Origin: an uncultured Eubacteriales bacterium | Lineage (GTDB): Bacteria > Bacillota > Clostridia > Christensenellales > Borkfalkiaceae | Reading direction: 5' to 3' | Assembly (NCBI GenBank): GCA_900543915.1 | Contig: UQTB01000005.1 | Span: 27,458 to 91,457 of the forward strand | DNA: 64,000 nucleotides | Shown here: one piece after another, positions 1-8,669 of the stretch | Position numbering within the stretch: position 1 is the first letter of the stretch | Layout: the number at the start of each line of letters is the position of its first letter | Notes under the pieces: generated by a model | Databases searched by the model: none | Told to the model about the DNA's origin: nothing | Seen by the model: the letters and a program-made list of their open reading frames with translations, nothing else | Made by a program: the position numbers and the translations under genes

Positions 1-444
1 GATATCTTTCCAGCCCGTCTCCTCGTTGCAGCCGATGAAAAAGCGCACGCGGCGGCGGGGCCTGACGCCCGCGTCCTTCAGCGACTTCATCGCGTACAGG
101 CAGATCAGCGTGGGACCCTTGTCGTCCGTCACGCCGCGCCCGGCGACGCGGTCGTCGAAATAAGTCATCTCATAAGGCGGCGTATGCCAGCCGTCCCCCT
201 CGGGAACGACGTCGATATGCCCGATCACGCCCAGCTCTTCTCCCTCGCCCCAGGCGATCTCGCCCAGATAATTGTCGTAATTGACGGTCTCGAAGCCCAT
301 GCTCTCTCCCAGGTCCAGGACATAGCGGAGCGCCCGCCTGATCTCCCCGCCGAACGGGGCATCTTCTTCGGGGGAGCCCTCCACCGTGCGGAAGGAAACC
401 AGCTTGCCCAGCGCCTTCAAGATTTCACCGTATTGTTCCCGCAT
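1..444 (-). CDS. pepV: M20-family dipeptidase, PepV-like (C-terminus outside window)
   Basis: The first 148 residues are visible; the gene runs off the left edge. It starts at an ATG at 444 preceded by AGAGGTG. Visible metallopeptidase motifs are GHIDVVPEGDGW (the first metal-ligand His and Asp), GRGVTDDKGP (bridging Asp) and NEETG (catalytic Glu pair). This order and spacing match PepV-type Zn-dependent dipeptidases, which cleave dipeptides such as Xaa-His or beta-Ala-His in the cytoplasm. It is divergent from gltX, with about 125 bp between them. The family is clear; the exact substrate cannot be told from this part. Confidence 0.85.
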   Translation of the reverse strand, partial: MREQYGEILKALGKLVSFRTVEGSPEEDAPFGGEIRRALRYVLDLGESMGFETVNYDNYLGEIAWGEGEELGVIGHIDVVPEGDGWHTPPYEMTYFDDRVAGRGVTDDKGPTLICLYAMKSLKDAGVRPRRRVRFFIGCNEETGWKDI

Positions 445-570
445 AAAGCACCTCTTTTCTTTTTTCCACTCTATTGTAGCGTTTTTCCCAAAAAAAAGCA
501 AAATAAAACTACCCTTTTTTGCAAATATATGGTAGAATAAAGAGAGAAATCGGCAACGACGGAGGCTATT

Positions 571-2019
571 ATGAAAGTAAGAACCAGATTTGCACCCAGC
601 CCGACGGGATATCTCCACATCGGAGGACTGAGAACGGCGCTCTACGGCTGGTTATACGCGAAAAAATACGGCGGGGATTTTATTCTCCGCATCGAGGATA
701 CGGATACCGCCCGCTATGTGGACGGCTCGGTGGAAATCATCTACGACACCCTGCGCGACGCGGGGATTCTGTACGACGAAGGCCCGGACGTGGGAGGGAA
801 TTACGGTCCCTACGTACAGAGCCAACGCAAGGAGATTTATCGGGAGTACGCCGAAAAGCTGGTGGAACTGGGCGGCGCCTATTACTGTTTCTGCGACGCC
901 GCGCGGCTGGAAACGCTGCGGGACGAAAACGGCAATCTGCGCTATGACAAGCACTGCGCCGCGCTCTCCAAAGAAGAAGTCGCGAAAAAAATCGCCGCGG
1001 GAGAGCCGTACGTGATCCGCCAGAACGTGCCCGAACACGGGACGGGGACCTATCACGACCTCGTTTACGGCGATATCTCGGTGGACTACAAGGAGATCGA
1101 GGACGGCATCCTGCTGAAATCGGACGGCATGCCCACCTATAACTTCGCGAACGTGGTGGACGATCACCTGATGGGGATCACGCACGTGATCCGCGGGACG
1201 GAATACCTCTCTTCCACCCCGAAATACAATCTGATGTACGACGCGTTCGGCTGGGAGCGCCCCGTCTATATCCACCTTCCCCCCATCATGAAGGACGCGC
1301 AGCACAAGCTCTCCAAGCGGAACGGCGACGCCAGCTATGCGGACTTCGTGGAAAAAGGGTACGTGAAGGAGTGCATCGTCAACTACATCGCCCTGCTCGG
1401 CTGGAGCCCCAAGGACAACACCGAGAAGATGACGCTCGAGGAGCTCAGAGAGCATTTTTCTCTGGAAGGGATCGGCAAATCGCCCGCCATCTTCGACGAG
1501 GTGAAGATGCGCTGGCTGTCCGGCGAATATATGAAAGAGCTGACGGACGAGGAATTCGTCGCGCGGGCGGACGCATTTTTAAAACGCTCCAAAATATACG
1601 GGAAATACGACCTGAAAAAAATTGCGGCGCTGTTGAAGACGCGCATCGAAATTTTCTCCGAAATCCCGGAAAAAATAGACTTTCTCGAAGAGTTCGGGGA
1701 CTACGACCTCGCGCTCTATACGCATAAGAAGATGAAGACGGATCTCTCCGTTGCAAAAGCCGTTCTCCCCCGCGCGCGGGAAGCGCTCTCGCAGTTGGAA
1801 AACTTTTCGCACGACGGCATTCACGACGCGCTGATGAACCTGGTCGCCGAACTCGGCATGAAGAACGGGCAGGTGCTCTGGTGCGTGCGCATCGCGGTTT
1901 CGGGGAAAGAAGTGACGCCCGGCGGCGTCATGGAACTGTGCGACCTGCTGGGGAAAGAGCGTACGCTCGCGCGGCTGGATTATTCCATTCGCTACATCGC
2001 GGAACATGAAAACGCGTAA
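571..2019 (+). CDS. gltX: glutamyl-tRNA synthetase
   Basis: A 482-residue class I aminoacyl-tRNA synthetase that charges tRNA-Glu with glutamate in the cytoplasm. The HIGH signature is HIGG at residues 16-19 and the KMSKS signature is KLSKR at 246-250. The N-terminus RTRFAPSPTGYLHIGG is diagnostic of the GluRS/GlnRS group, and the length fits bacterial GluRS. The start is supported by GGAGG seven nt upstream. Whether it also charges tRNA-Gln (non-discriminating form) cannot be decided here. The next gene begins inside its last 14 nt, so the sensor kinase is probably co-transcribed and translationally coupled. Confidence 0.97.
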   Translation: MKVRTRFAPSPTGYLHIGGLRTALYGWLYAKKYGGDFILRIEDTDTARYVDGSVEIIYDTLRDAGILYDEGPDVGGNYGPYVQSQRKEIYREYAEKLVELGGAYYCFCDAARLETLRDENGNLRYDKHCAALSKEEVAKKIAAGEPYVIRQNVPEHGTGTYHDLVYGDISVDYKEIEDGILLKSDGMPTYNFANVVDDHLMGITHVIRGTEYLSSTPKYNLMYDAFGWERPVYIHLPPIMKDAQHKLSKRNGDASYADFVEKGYVKECIVNYIALLGWSPKDNTEKMTLEELREHFSLEGIGKSPAIFDEVKMRWLSGEYMKELTDEEFVARADAFLKRSKIYGKYDLKKIAALLKTRIEIFSEIPEKIDFLEEFGDYDLALYTHKKMKTDLSVAKAVLPRAREALSQLENFSHDGIHDALMNLVAELGMKNGQVLWCVRIAVSGKEVTPGGVMELCDLLGKERTLARLDYSIRYIAEHENA

Positions 2020-3163
2020 GCTGAACCTGACGCGGTCGGATCTCTTGCAGCTCATCCGCTGGGGCGCGTTCATCGCCCTGCTGGTCTTTCTGCTTCTGAC
2101 CGTGATCACCGCGAAAAACTGGCTGGTAACGCTCATCCCGGCGCTGCTCATCGCGGGATCCTTTCTTCTGAAAAACACCGTCGTCAAGAACATCAAGGGA
2201 AAGATCGCGCTCTATATCATCGACTTTATCCTGCTCCTCGGCATCACGCTGCTGAGCGGGGAGACCTATATTTCCACGCTGTACTCCATCATCCTGATAG
2301 AATTTTACTTCAGCAACGAGCTGATATCCAACATCGTGATGGGCGCGATCAGCTTCGTCTCCTACGTCGTCTGCCTGTTCGTGGGAATCTACATTCTGCA
2401 GAAGACGGCGTTTGAATGGCAGCAGTTTCTGGTCTCTTTTTTCAACGAGCTGCTGATTTTCCTCTTGGTTTTTATGCTGGCGAATCTCTTTGCCACCGTG
2501 CTGAAAAAGAACGAACAGCTCAAAGAGGCGGGCGCGCGGCTGGAGGAAGCGGCGATTTTAAAGGAGCGCAACCGCATCGCGAAGCAAATCCACGATACCA
2601 CGGGGCACTCCATCACGACCATCATCGTGCAGACGGAGCTCGCCAAGCTGAAGATGGAAACCGATCCGGAAGTCGCGAAAAAGAGCGTGGAATCCGCACA
2701 TCTGCAGGCGGTGGCGGCGCTTGAGGAACTGAGAAAATCCGTGCGCGTGCTGTCCGGGGAAGAGGAACTCTCCGATCTCGGCGCGAACCTCGCGGGCGCG
2801 ATCAACGCGACGATGGCGGGGACGGATATCGTCGTCAGGAGCGACATCGACGACCTGGATCTCGGCAGCGAGCGGAACCGCTTTCTCTATTCCTCTCTGA
2901 AAGAGGGGCTGAACAACGGCATCCGCCACGGCAAGGCGACCGCGTTTTACTTCTCCTTAAAGGGAGAGGCGGACGGGGCGCATTTCCTGCTCAGCGACAA
3001 CGGCAGCGGCGGACGGGGCTATCACAAGGGATACGGCCTCAGCTCCATGGAAAAAAAGGCGAGAGAGCTGGGCGGAAAGGCGGAATTCAACGGCAGCGAA
3101 GAGGAGGGATTCGAGATCCGCATCGTGCTCCCCTTCCCCGATCATAAGGAGGAAACAACATGA
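2006..3163 (+). CDS. sensor histidine kinase, NarL/HisKA_3 type
   Basis: A 385-residue membrane kinase. About five hydrophobic segments fill residues 13-165 and probably form a small membrane sensor with no large external domain. The HisKA_3 dimerisation box contains RNRIAKQIHDTTGHS with the phospho-acceptor His196 followed by Asp197. The ATPase domain follows, with N-box LKEGLNNGIRHG and G-boxes SDNGSGG and GYGLSSMEKK. It overlaps gltX by 14 nt and the response regulator by ATGA, so the partner is unambiguous. The signal sensed is unknown. A link to the two downstream unknown genes is plausible because the spacing stays tight. Confidence 0.92.
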   Translation: MKTRKLNLTRSDLLQLIRWGAFIALLVFLLLTVITAKNWLVTLIPALLIAGSFLLKNTVVKNIKGKIALYIIDFILLLGITLLSGETYISTLYSIILIEFYFSNELISNIVMGAISFVSYVVCLFVGIYILQKTAFEWQQFLVSFFNELLIFLLVFMLANLFATVLKKNEQLKEAGARLEEAAILKERNRIAKQIHDTTGHSITTIIVQTELAKLKMETDPEVAKKSVESAHLQAVAALEELRKSVRVLSGEEELSDLGANLAGAINATMAGTDIVVRSDIDDLDLGSERNRFLYSSLKEGLNNGIRHGKATAFYFSLKGEADGAHFLLSDNGSGGRGYHKGYGLSSMEKKARELGGKAEFNGSEEEGFEIRIVLPFPDHKEETT

Positions 3164-3801
3164 TTAAAGTGATGATCGCGGACGATCAGACCATTCTGGC
3201 GGAAGGCATCAAGAGCGTGCTCGAGACGTCCGACCAGATCGAAGTCATCGCGCTGGTTTCGGACGGCGCGGAGGCCATCAGAAAAATCGCCGAAAACAAA
3301 CCGGACGTCGTGCTTTTGGATATCCGCATGCCCAACATGAACGGCGTGGTCGCTACCAAGGAGATCAAGACGCGCTGGCCGGAGATCAAGGTGATTATCC
3401 TCACGACGTTTGACGACTCCGATTATATTTTAAACGCCATCAACTACGGCGCGAGCGGATATCTTCTGAAAGACATCAACGCGGAGAGCCTGATCGGCGC
3501 GGTCAAAAACGCGATGAGCGGGGATCTCATTCTCCCCTCCAAGATCGCAAAGAAGATCGCCTCCGCCGCCAAGATGGTTTCCTCGGACAAGGAGATCAAG
3601 CTGAAAAAGAAATTCAATCTCTCCGACCGGGAGGTAGAGATCGCCCTGATGGTATACGATAACTTCAACAACCGCCAGATCTCCTCCGCTTTGAAGATTT
3701 CCGAGGGGACCACGCGCAACTATATCTCCGCCATCTACGTCAAGCTGAATGCGGAGAGCCGCACGCAGGCGATCGCCATCATGGAAAAAGCCTTTCAGTA
3801 A
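3160..3801 (+). CDS. response regulator, NarL/FixJ family
   Basis: A 213-residue transcription factor that is the cognate partner of the preceding kinase (ATGA overlap). The receiver domain has the acidic pair Asp8/Asp9 (MIADDQ), the phosphorylation site Asp54 (VVLLDIRMPNMNG), Thr in ILTTFD and Lys in GYLLKD. The C-terminal LuxR-type helix-turn-helix covers roughly residues 147-210 (LSDREVEIALMVYDNFNNRQ, then SEGTTRNYISAIYVKL). All catalytic receiver residues are intact. The regulon is unknown; autoregulation or control of the two following genes is inference. Confidence 0.94.
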   Translation: MIKVMIADDQTILAEGIKSVLETSDQIEVIALVSDGAEAIRKIAENKPDVVLLDIRMPNMNGVVATKEIKTRWPEIKVIILTTFDDSDYILNAINYGASGYLLKDINAESLIGAVKNAMSGDLILPSKIAKKIASAAKMVSSDKEIKLKKKFNLSDREVEIALMVYDNFNNRQISSALKISEGTTRNYISAIYVKLNAESRTQAIAIMEKAFQ

Positions 3802-3813
3802 GAGAACCCGCGC

Positions 3814-5358
3814 ATGGAACTGAAAAAATTGGCGATCTCCGTGGCCGTCCTGGTTCCCGCGATGCTGGCGCAGATCCTGCTTGCAGTCTGGTTATTGCCG
3901 GAGGAAGACGCCGTTATTCTGATTTTGATTCCGCTGATCTTATTTACCGCCTTTCTCTGCACGGCGATCATGCTCCCGTGCGGCGTTCTGTGGAAAACGC
4001 GGCTGTATACGCACGCCCTGTTCCAGTATGCGGGCGGCTTTCTCTACATCGCGCTCTGCTTTACGCCGCTCGCGCCGTGGATGAACCTGACCGCCGTCTA
4101 TGCGGTTTATTTTCTCCTTTATTATGTATTCGGAGCAATTCAGCTTCCCCTGAACATCCGCCTGCGCAAGCGCGGATATTGCCCGGCATATTGCCTTTTC
4201 TACCCCTTTCTCAGCGCCAAAAAGAGAAATAATCTGTTGTTTGCGGGGCTGAACCGCAAGGCGAAGCCCTTTCGCTTCGATACCGGGACCGTACGCGGAG
4301 AAATCGCCGGCGCCTATCTCGCCGCCGGCCGTAACAAAAATTTTGCATACGGAAACATATGCGTCTCCGTTACCGCGGAACCTTGCGGCGGCTGGGATTC
4401 CGGGGCCTTTTCAAAGCTCAGCAAAAAACTGGCGAAAAAAGCGTTCCGCGCCGTCGGCTACGCGGTGAAAGGAAACGCGCTGAACGTGATGATTCTGCCC
4501 GACTCCGTGCGCTACGGCGCGGGAAAAAAGATTATTCTGAAATTCTTTTCCGCGCGCTACGGCGACGCGTTCAGCTTTGCCGCAACGCAGTTTTCCTACT
4601 TTGACCGCGACGTGCTCGGCGCGCTGCTCCCCGGCTATACGGACAATCCACTGATTTATTTCAGCGAGCCGCTCACAGACGAACGGCTGACCGCGGAGGG
4701 GCTGCGTTACGGCTATTTTACGGGCCTTGCGCCCGTCGTGAGAACGCTGTTTTCGGTCCGGATGCCGGACGGCGTCTCCAACGAAAGGATGGACGAACTG
4801 CTCGGTCAGCTGAAGCAGAGAGATTTCGACGGCGTTTACACCCTCCGCGCGGCCGCGGCGGAAAGCGAAAATCCGGAGAGCGCGCCGCCGGAAAATTTCT
4901 TTCTTCTGTCCGAAAACATCGCTCCGGCGGACGGCGTATCCGCCTCTGCCTGTCAGGCGAGTTTCGCGCTCGACCTGTACCGCGAACTGACGGACGCGCG
5001 CGGCAACAAGCCGCGGGAAGAAATCGAGCGGCTGGAAAACTATCTCGTCAAAACGCTGCGTAAGGTGCGGCTTCGGTCCGAGGACGTCGTATACGAGGAG
5101 TTCGGCGCGCTCACGCTCGAAGAACTGGACGAGGCAGGCCTGACCGCCCTGCCCGGGACAAACCGCTGGACGGCAGCCAAAAACACCCCGAAAATCGAGG
5201 CGCTGTTCCGGCTGATTGCCGAATTGAAGAGACCTCCGGCGCCGCGCGCCGTCTTATCCGCACGGGACTGCAGGGAATTTCCGGAAACGCTGAAGACGCT
5301 GTACAATTTTTTCCGCGATACGGAGGCGATCTGCATCGGCTGGGAGATATTGTCTTGA
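3814..5358 (+). CDS. hypothetical membrane-anchored protein
   Basis: A 514-residue protein I do not recognise. About four hydrophobic segments lie in residues 7-112. They are followed by a basic stretch (RLRKRGYC, SAKKRNN) and a long soluble region with no repeats or catalytic motif that I can name. It begins 12 nt after the response regulator and is followed 34 nt later by another unrecognised gene, so all five genes from gltX probably form one transcription unit ending at the hairpin near 6760. The start has only a weak ribosome site (AAGAGAAC). It may be a target or accessory protein of the two-component system; that is inference. Confidence 0.75.
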   Translation: MELKKLAISVAVLVPAMLAQILLAVWLLPEEDAVILILIPLILFTAFLCTAIMLPCGVLWKTRLYTHALFQYAGGFLYIALCFTPLAPWMNLTAVYAVYFLLYYVFGAIQLPLNIRLRKRGYCPAYCLFYPFLSAKKRNNLLFAGLNRKAKPFRFDTGTVRGEIAGAYLAAGRNKNFAYGNICVSVTAEPCGGWDSGAFSKLSKKLAKKAFRAVGYAVKGNALNVMILPDSVRYGAGKKIILKFFSARYGDAFSFAATQFSYFDRDVLGALLPGYTDNPLIYFSEPLTDERLTAEGLRYGYFTGLAPVVRTLFSVRMPDGVSNERMDELLGQLKQRDFDGVYTLRAAAAESENPESAPPENFFLLSENIAPADGVSASACQASFALDLYRELTDARGNKPREEIERLENYLVKTLRKVRLRSEDVVYEEFGALTLEELDEAGLTALPGTNRWTAAKNTPKIEALFRLIAELKRPPAPRAVLSARDCREFPETLKTLYNFFRDTEAICIGWEILS

Positions 5359-5392
5359 CGCACGCAAAAAAGAACAGGGAGAATTTCTGAAA

Positions 5393-6724
5393 ATGTGGGT
5401 GACTACCGTAGCCATCACGCTGGCATCCGTTTTGTTCGCGCTTCTGATTACAAAGAATGAGCGAAAAAACGCCGGGAACGCGATCATCGATGCGTTCCGG
5501 CGGGAGGACCAGGCCGCTCTGCGGAAATTATGCGAGGACGTCTTCTCCGGCAAACACACGGCCTCAACCAAGCGCTTCGCCGCGCGGCTTTACGCGCGGG
5601 CGGCGGCGGACGCGGCATCCTCCTTATATGAAAAAGCGCTCCCCTATCTGAAACCGGAAGAGCAGACTTTTATCATCGCGGTTTATGCGATGCGTATCGG
5701 GGACTTTGAGCGGGCGCTGACCGTGATCGAGCGGAATTTCCGCGCGCGAAAGGCGGGGAGCCGCGAACAGGCCTACGAATTGGCATGCGCCGTCTGCTTT
5801 CATCGCGGGCAATACGAAAGATGTTACCGCACGGCGGCGGAGGGGATCGATGCACTCCCCCGCGGCAAACGGGACAATCTGGCGGCAAAAGCCTTTCAGG
5901 CGGCGTACGCACTGGGAAACGAGGCGTACGCGCGAGAGGCCGTCAGCCGCATGAGCAGGCGCCGCGCCGCGGCATACGAACTGAAGCTGGACACCTTTCA
6001 TTCCCGGCAAGCGGGGAAAGCGAATCCCGAACAGTATGTCTCCGCCCTTCTTTCCGCGCTGTATCCCAAACAGAAAAAGGTGTTTTTCTGCGGAGGCCCG
6101 CACGACGGCACGCCCTTTGCCGACCGTTACAGTTATTTGGGCGGAGCATACGGCTACGACACCAAGGCGCTGAAAAAACAGCGCGCGACGTTTATCGGAC
6201 AGATCCACCTCAAAGAACTCTTCCCGGAAGAGAAAAGCAAGCACTATGCGCTGCGGTTTTGGATGAGCCGGGCGCTTTCCGAGGGAGGGGAAGGCGTCTA
6301 CCGCGGGGAGGACGTCACGGTGCTGAAACAATCCGGGGAGAAATATGATCCCTTCCTGCAAAAAGAACTCCCCTCACAGTATACCGTCCCCGCGCAGTAT
6401 ATGCTTTTCGCCCCCTCGTACATGTACCCGTTCGCGGCGTCCGCCGTCACCGGGCAGGCCGCCGCGGAGGCGAATCTCCTTCCGCCGGCGGAGGCGATCG
6501 GCGAAGCGTATTTCCTGGATCCGCAGAATATCAACCTGACGTACGCGTTCGGATATCCCTGCCTGAACGCGGAATATGAAGCCCTGACGGCCGGATACGG
6601 CGTATGCCTGTTCCAGTTCCCGCTGAACGGCTACCGCTACGCTTTCCTGATGACGGAGCGGGCATTTGCCGAAGACGATTATTCGGACGTGATCGCGGTC
6701 AAACAGGAAAACTTCTCGAACTGA
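5393..6724 (+). CDS. hypothetical protein with N-terminal membrane anchor
   Basis: A 443-residue protein. Residues 3-20 form one hydrophobic anchor (WVTTVAITLASVLFALLIT). Residues 30-220 are helical and rich in Ala, Leu, Arg and Tyr, with a texture like TPR repeats (for example YEKALPYLKPEEQTF and FERALTVIERNFRAR). The rest has no motif I recognise. The ribosome site is GGGAGAA, 11 nt before ATG. It is the last gene of the gltX-led unit; a strong bidirectional hairpin follows. A role in envelope or protein-complex assembly is possible for an anchored TPR-like protein but is not shown. Confidence 0.75.
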   Translation: MWVTTVAITLASVLFALLITKNERKNAGNAIIDAFRREDQAALRKLCEDVFSGKHTASTKRFAARLYARAAADAASSLYEKALPYLKPEEQTFIIAVYAMRIGDFERALTVIERNFRARKAGSREQAYELACAVCFHRGQYERCYRTAAEGIDALPRGKRDNLAAKAFQAAYALGNEAYAREAVSRMSRRRAAAYELKLDTFHSRQAGKANPEQYVSALLSALYPKQKKVFFCGGPHDGTPFADRYSYLGGAYGYDTKALKKQRATFIGQIHLKELFPEEKSKHYALRFWMSRALSEGGEGVYRGEDVTVLKQSGEKYDPFLQKELPSQYTVPAQYMLFAPSYMYPFAASAVTGQAAAEANLLPPAEAIGEAYFLDPQNINLTYAFGYPCLNAEYEALTAGYGVCLFQFPLNGYRYAFLMTERAFAEDDYSDVIAVKQENFSN

Positions 6725-6759
6725 CCTGCCGGATATCACAGGACGGCAGGTTGTACGGA

Positions 6760-6794
6760 GAAGCGGAAGAGGAGGGTCTCCGTTCTTCCGCTTC
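6760..6794. terminator. bidirectional Rho-independent terminator
   Basis: An 11-bp stem GAAGCGGAAGA / TCTTCCGCTTC (6760-6770 and 6784-6794) is extended inward by GGAG/CTCC with a short bulge. It lies between the convergent genes ending at 6724 and 6793. A smaller stem ACCTGCC/GGCAGGT precedes it at 6724-6751. Confidence 0.75.
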
Positions 6795-8187
6795 AGCTTT
6801 TCCCGAAATAAAAGTAAGTTTCGTCTTCGCCTGCAGGCTGAAAGCCGCAGGCGATTATCATGCGGCGGGAAGCCGCGTTTTCCTTCCGGCACTTCGCTTT
6901 CAGGCGCCTTGCGGACAGCGCCTCCTTCGCATACCGCGCCGCGGCGGCAAAGCTCTCCCGCCCGTACCCGTTTTTCTGCGCAGACGGCGCGATGCGGCAG
7001 CCGATTTCGACGCCTCCGTGATAGTCGAAATTGTGCAGCACTACTTCTCCGATCGGCCGGGAGCCCAGGCGTACGGCAAAGGAGAATTCCTCTTTTTTTA
7101 GGGCAAGCTCCTTCAAAAAAGCCATAAACCGGGCGGGAGACGCGTCCTTTTCGGCGATATCCTCCCGATAGTCGTATCCCCAATGCCGATTCAGCGCGTC
7201 GTCCGTGGCCAGCGCATGATAAAATGCGCCCTCGTTCTCGGAAAACGGCGAAAAATTCAGCCGCGCGGACGTGAACCCCGGATTCTGCGCGATTCCGTCG
7301 AACGCCGTTCGGACCAAGAGATAGTTTTTCTCCATGATCTCTGCCGGATGATATTGCAGCTTGGAGATTCGCAGCCCCTCGATCCCGCAGTCCTCTTCCC
7401 GGTTGGTATAGAGAATCCCCTCTCCCGCAAAGGCCTGCGTAAATGCGGAGACGGTCGCCTGATAGACGCCCTCGTACGCCCTGAGGCCCTTTTCAACATG
7501 GATCATCAGCGTATCTCCGACGCGCTCCCCGATGCAGAAAGAAATCACTTTTCCGTTCAGCCTGATACAGCCCGCCGGCATCTGAAAGCGCTCATAGCAG
7601 GAGAGCAGCTCTTCCGCGCGGAAGCATTCCTCCCGCTCGAACGCGTCCATCGCCCCCGCTTCCTCCCGATAGGCGGCGAGCATTTCCCGCACCGCGGGGA
7701 GATCCCCTGCCGTAAGCGGGCAGAAAACCGCTTCCGGATAGAGGCGCCTGAACTTGTTGAGGTGATTCCGCTGTCCGGCCAGCTTTTTCCCGCGAAAATA
7801 CTTCATGTCTTCCGCCGCGTAGAGATAATCGCTCCAGTTGCGGTCGTTATAGACGGAGAGAAAGGGATATCTGCCGGCAAATTCGGCGACGGCGGCGTTA
7901 TCCAGATAGGCGAACATGAGCGCCCCCGCGGCCTTTCCGTACGCCTCGGCCGCGCGGAGCGCGCCCTCCCGGTCCGGCCCGATCGGGCAGAAAAACGCGT
8001 CCCGATACGCATCCGTCGTCTCCTTCATCAGCAGCGTATCGTTTGCAATCGCATAATCCACGCGGTATGCCTCCCGCCACATAAACCGCACCCCCGCCGA
8101 GTAATCGCAGAAGCGGATTTCCGACTGTCTGAGATATGGCAGAACGGCGAGGACGTCCTCCTCCCGTCTGATCCGTTTCCATTCCAT
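6793..8187 (-). CDS. DUF2156 (LPG synthase C-terminal-like) - GNAT acetyltransferase fusion
   Basis: A 464-residue two-domain protein. Residues 1-290 match the DUF2156 fold seen at the C-terminus of lysyl-phosphatidylglycerol synthases, with the typical run YFRGKKLAGQRNHLNKFRR and the end LRISKLQYHPAEIMEKNYLL; such domains are aminoacyl- or acyltransferase-like. Residues 300-464 form a RimJ/RimL-type GNAT N-acetyltransferase (GVEIGCRIAPSAQKNGYGRE is the acetyl-CoA pyrophosphate-binding segment, then AKCRKENAASRRM). Both domains belong to the same acyltransferase superfamily. There are no membrane segments. The substrate is unknown. Its 3' end lies in the terminator shared with the convergent gene. 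Confidence 0.85.
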   Translation of the reverse strand: MEWKRIRREEDVLAVLPYLRQSEIRFCDYSAGVRFMWREAYRVDYAIANDTLLMKETTDAYRDAFFCPIGPDREGALRAAEAYGKAAGALMFAYLDNAAVAEFAGRYPFLSVYNDRNWSDYLYAAEDMKYFRGKKLAGQRNHLNKFRRLYPEAVFCPLTAGDLPAVREMLAAYREEAGAMDAFEREECFRAEELLSCYERFQMPAGCIRLNGKVISFCIGERVGDTLMIHVEKGLRAYEGVYQATVSAFTQAFAGEGILYTNREEDCGIEGLRISKLQYHPAEIMEKNYLLVRTAFDGIAQNPGFTSARLNFSPFSENEGAFYHALATDDALNRHWGYDYREDIAEKDASPARFMAFLKELALKKEEFSFAVRLGSRPIGEVVLHNFDYHGGVEIGCRIAPSAQKNGYGRESFAAAARYAKEALSARRLKAKCRKENAASRRMIIACGFQPAGEDETYFYFGKS

Positions 8188-8261
8188 GTTTTTTCCCTTT
8201 TTCGCGGAAAAACGACGAAATCTCTCCGCGTTTTTTCTTCCTTTTCTGTTAAAATCAACCT

Positions 8262-8465
8262 ATGTTTCCCGAACGACTGAAACTCCTCAGAAGACAATAC
8301 TCCCTCACGCAGAAGGAGCTCGGCGAAGCGCTCGGCCTCACCGTATCCACGATATGCGACTGGGAGCGGCGGCGAAGCGAGCCGAATTTAAGACAGCTGG
8401 CGCTTTTGACCGGCGTATTCGGCGTGTCCGCGGATTTTCTGCTCGGGCTGTCCGAAGAAGCATAG
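8262..8465 (+). CDS. small XRE-family transcriptional regulator
   Basis: A 67-residue single-domain Cro/CI-type DNA-binding protein: LKLLRRQYSLTQKELGEALG, then LTVSTICDWERRRSEPNL (recognition helix) and a closing SADFLLGLSE. It is divergent from the acyltransferase gene, with a 74-bp gap. I see no Shine-Dalgarno sequence; a TAAAAT (8250-8255) ends 6 nt before the ATG, the same layout as other genes here, so it may be leaderless. Two similar small regulators lie at 51959 and 52247. Target genes are unknown. Confidence 0.85.
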   Translation: MFPERLKLLRRQYSLTQKELGEALGLTVSTICDWERRRSEPNLRQLALLTGVFGVSADFLLGLSEEA

Positions 8466-8480
8466 CGCCGCAATTATAAC

Positions 8481-8517
8481 ACAAACGCCCGCGCGTGTCA
8501 ACCGCGCGGGCGTTTGT
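8481..8517. terminator. perfect 15-bp inverted repeat, terminator
   Basis: Arms 8481-8495 (ACAAACGCCCGCGCG) and 8503-8517 are perfectly complementary with a 7-nt loop. It lies 16 nt after the XRE stop codon, so it probably ends that transcript. The U-tract is short (TTTGT). Confidence 0.7.
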
Positions 8518-8633
8518 GCCGTCCGCCGTTCAGATACGCATCCGCCCGCTTGCGAACGAACGCCGTTCGCCCCTTGATTGCATTCGCCGATTTTCGACGT
8601 GAAGCCATTCGGAGGCTCCCCGCAATTGATAAA

Positions 8634-8663
8634 AAAGCAAGGCGCTTAATCGCGCCTTGCTTT
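8634..8663 (-). terminator. Rho-independent terminator of the SPFH operon
   Basis: A 12-bp stem AAAGCAAGGCGC / GCGCCTTGCTTT (8634-8645 and 8652-8663) with a 6-nt loop. Read on the minus strand it ends in six T residues, directly after the stop of the SPFH gene. Confidence 0.85.
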
Positions 8664-8669
8664 GAACGG

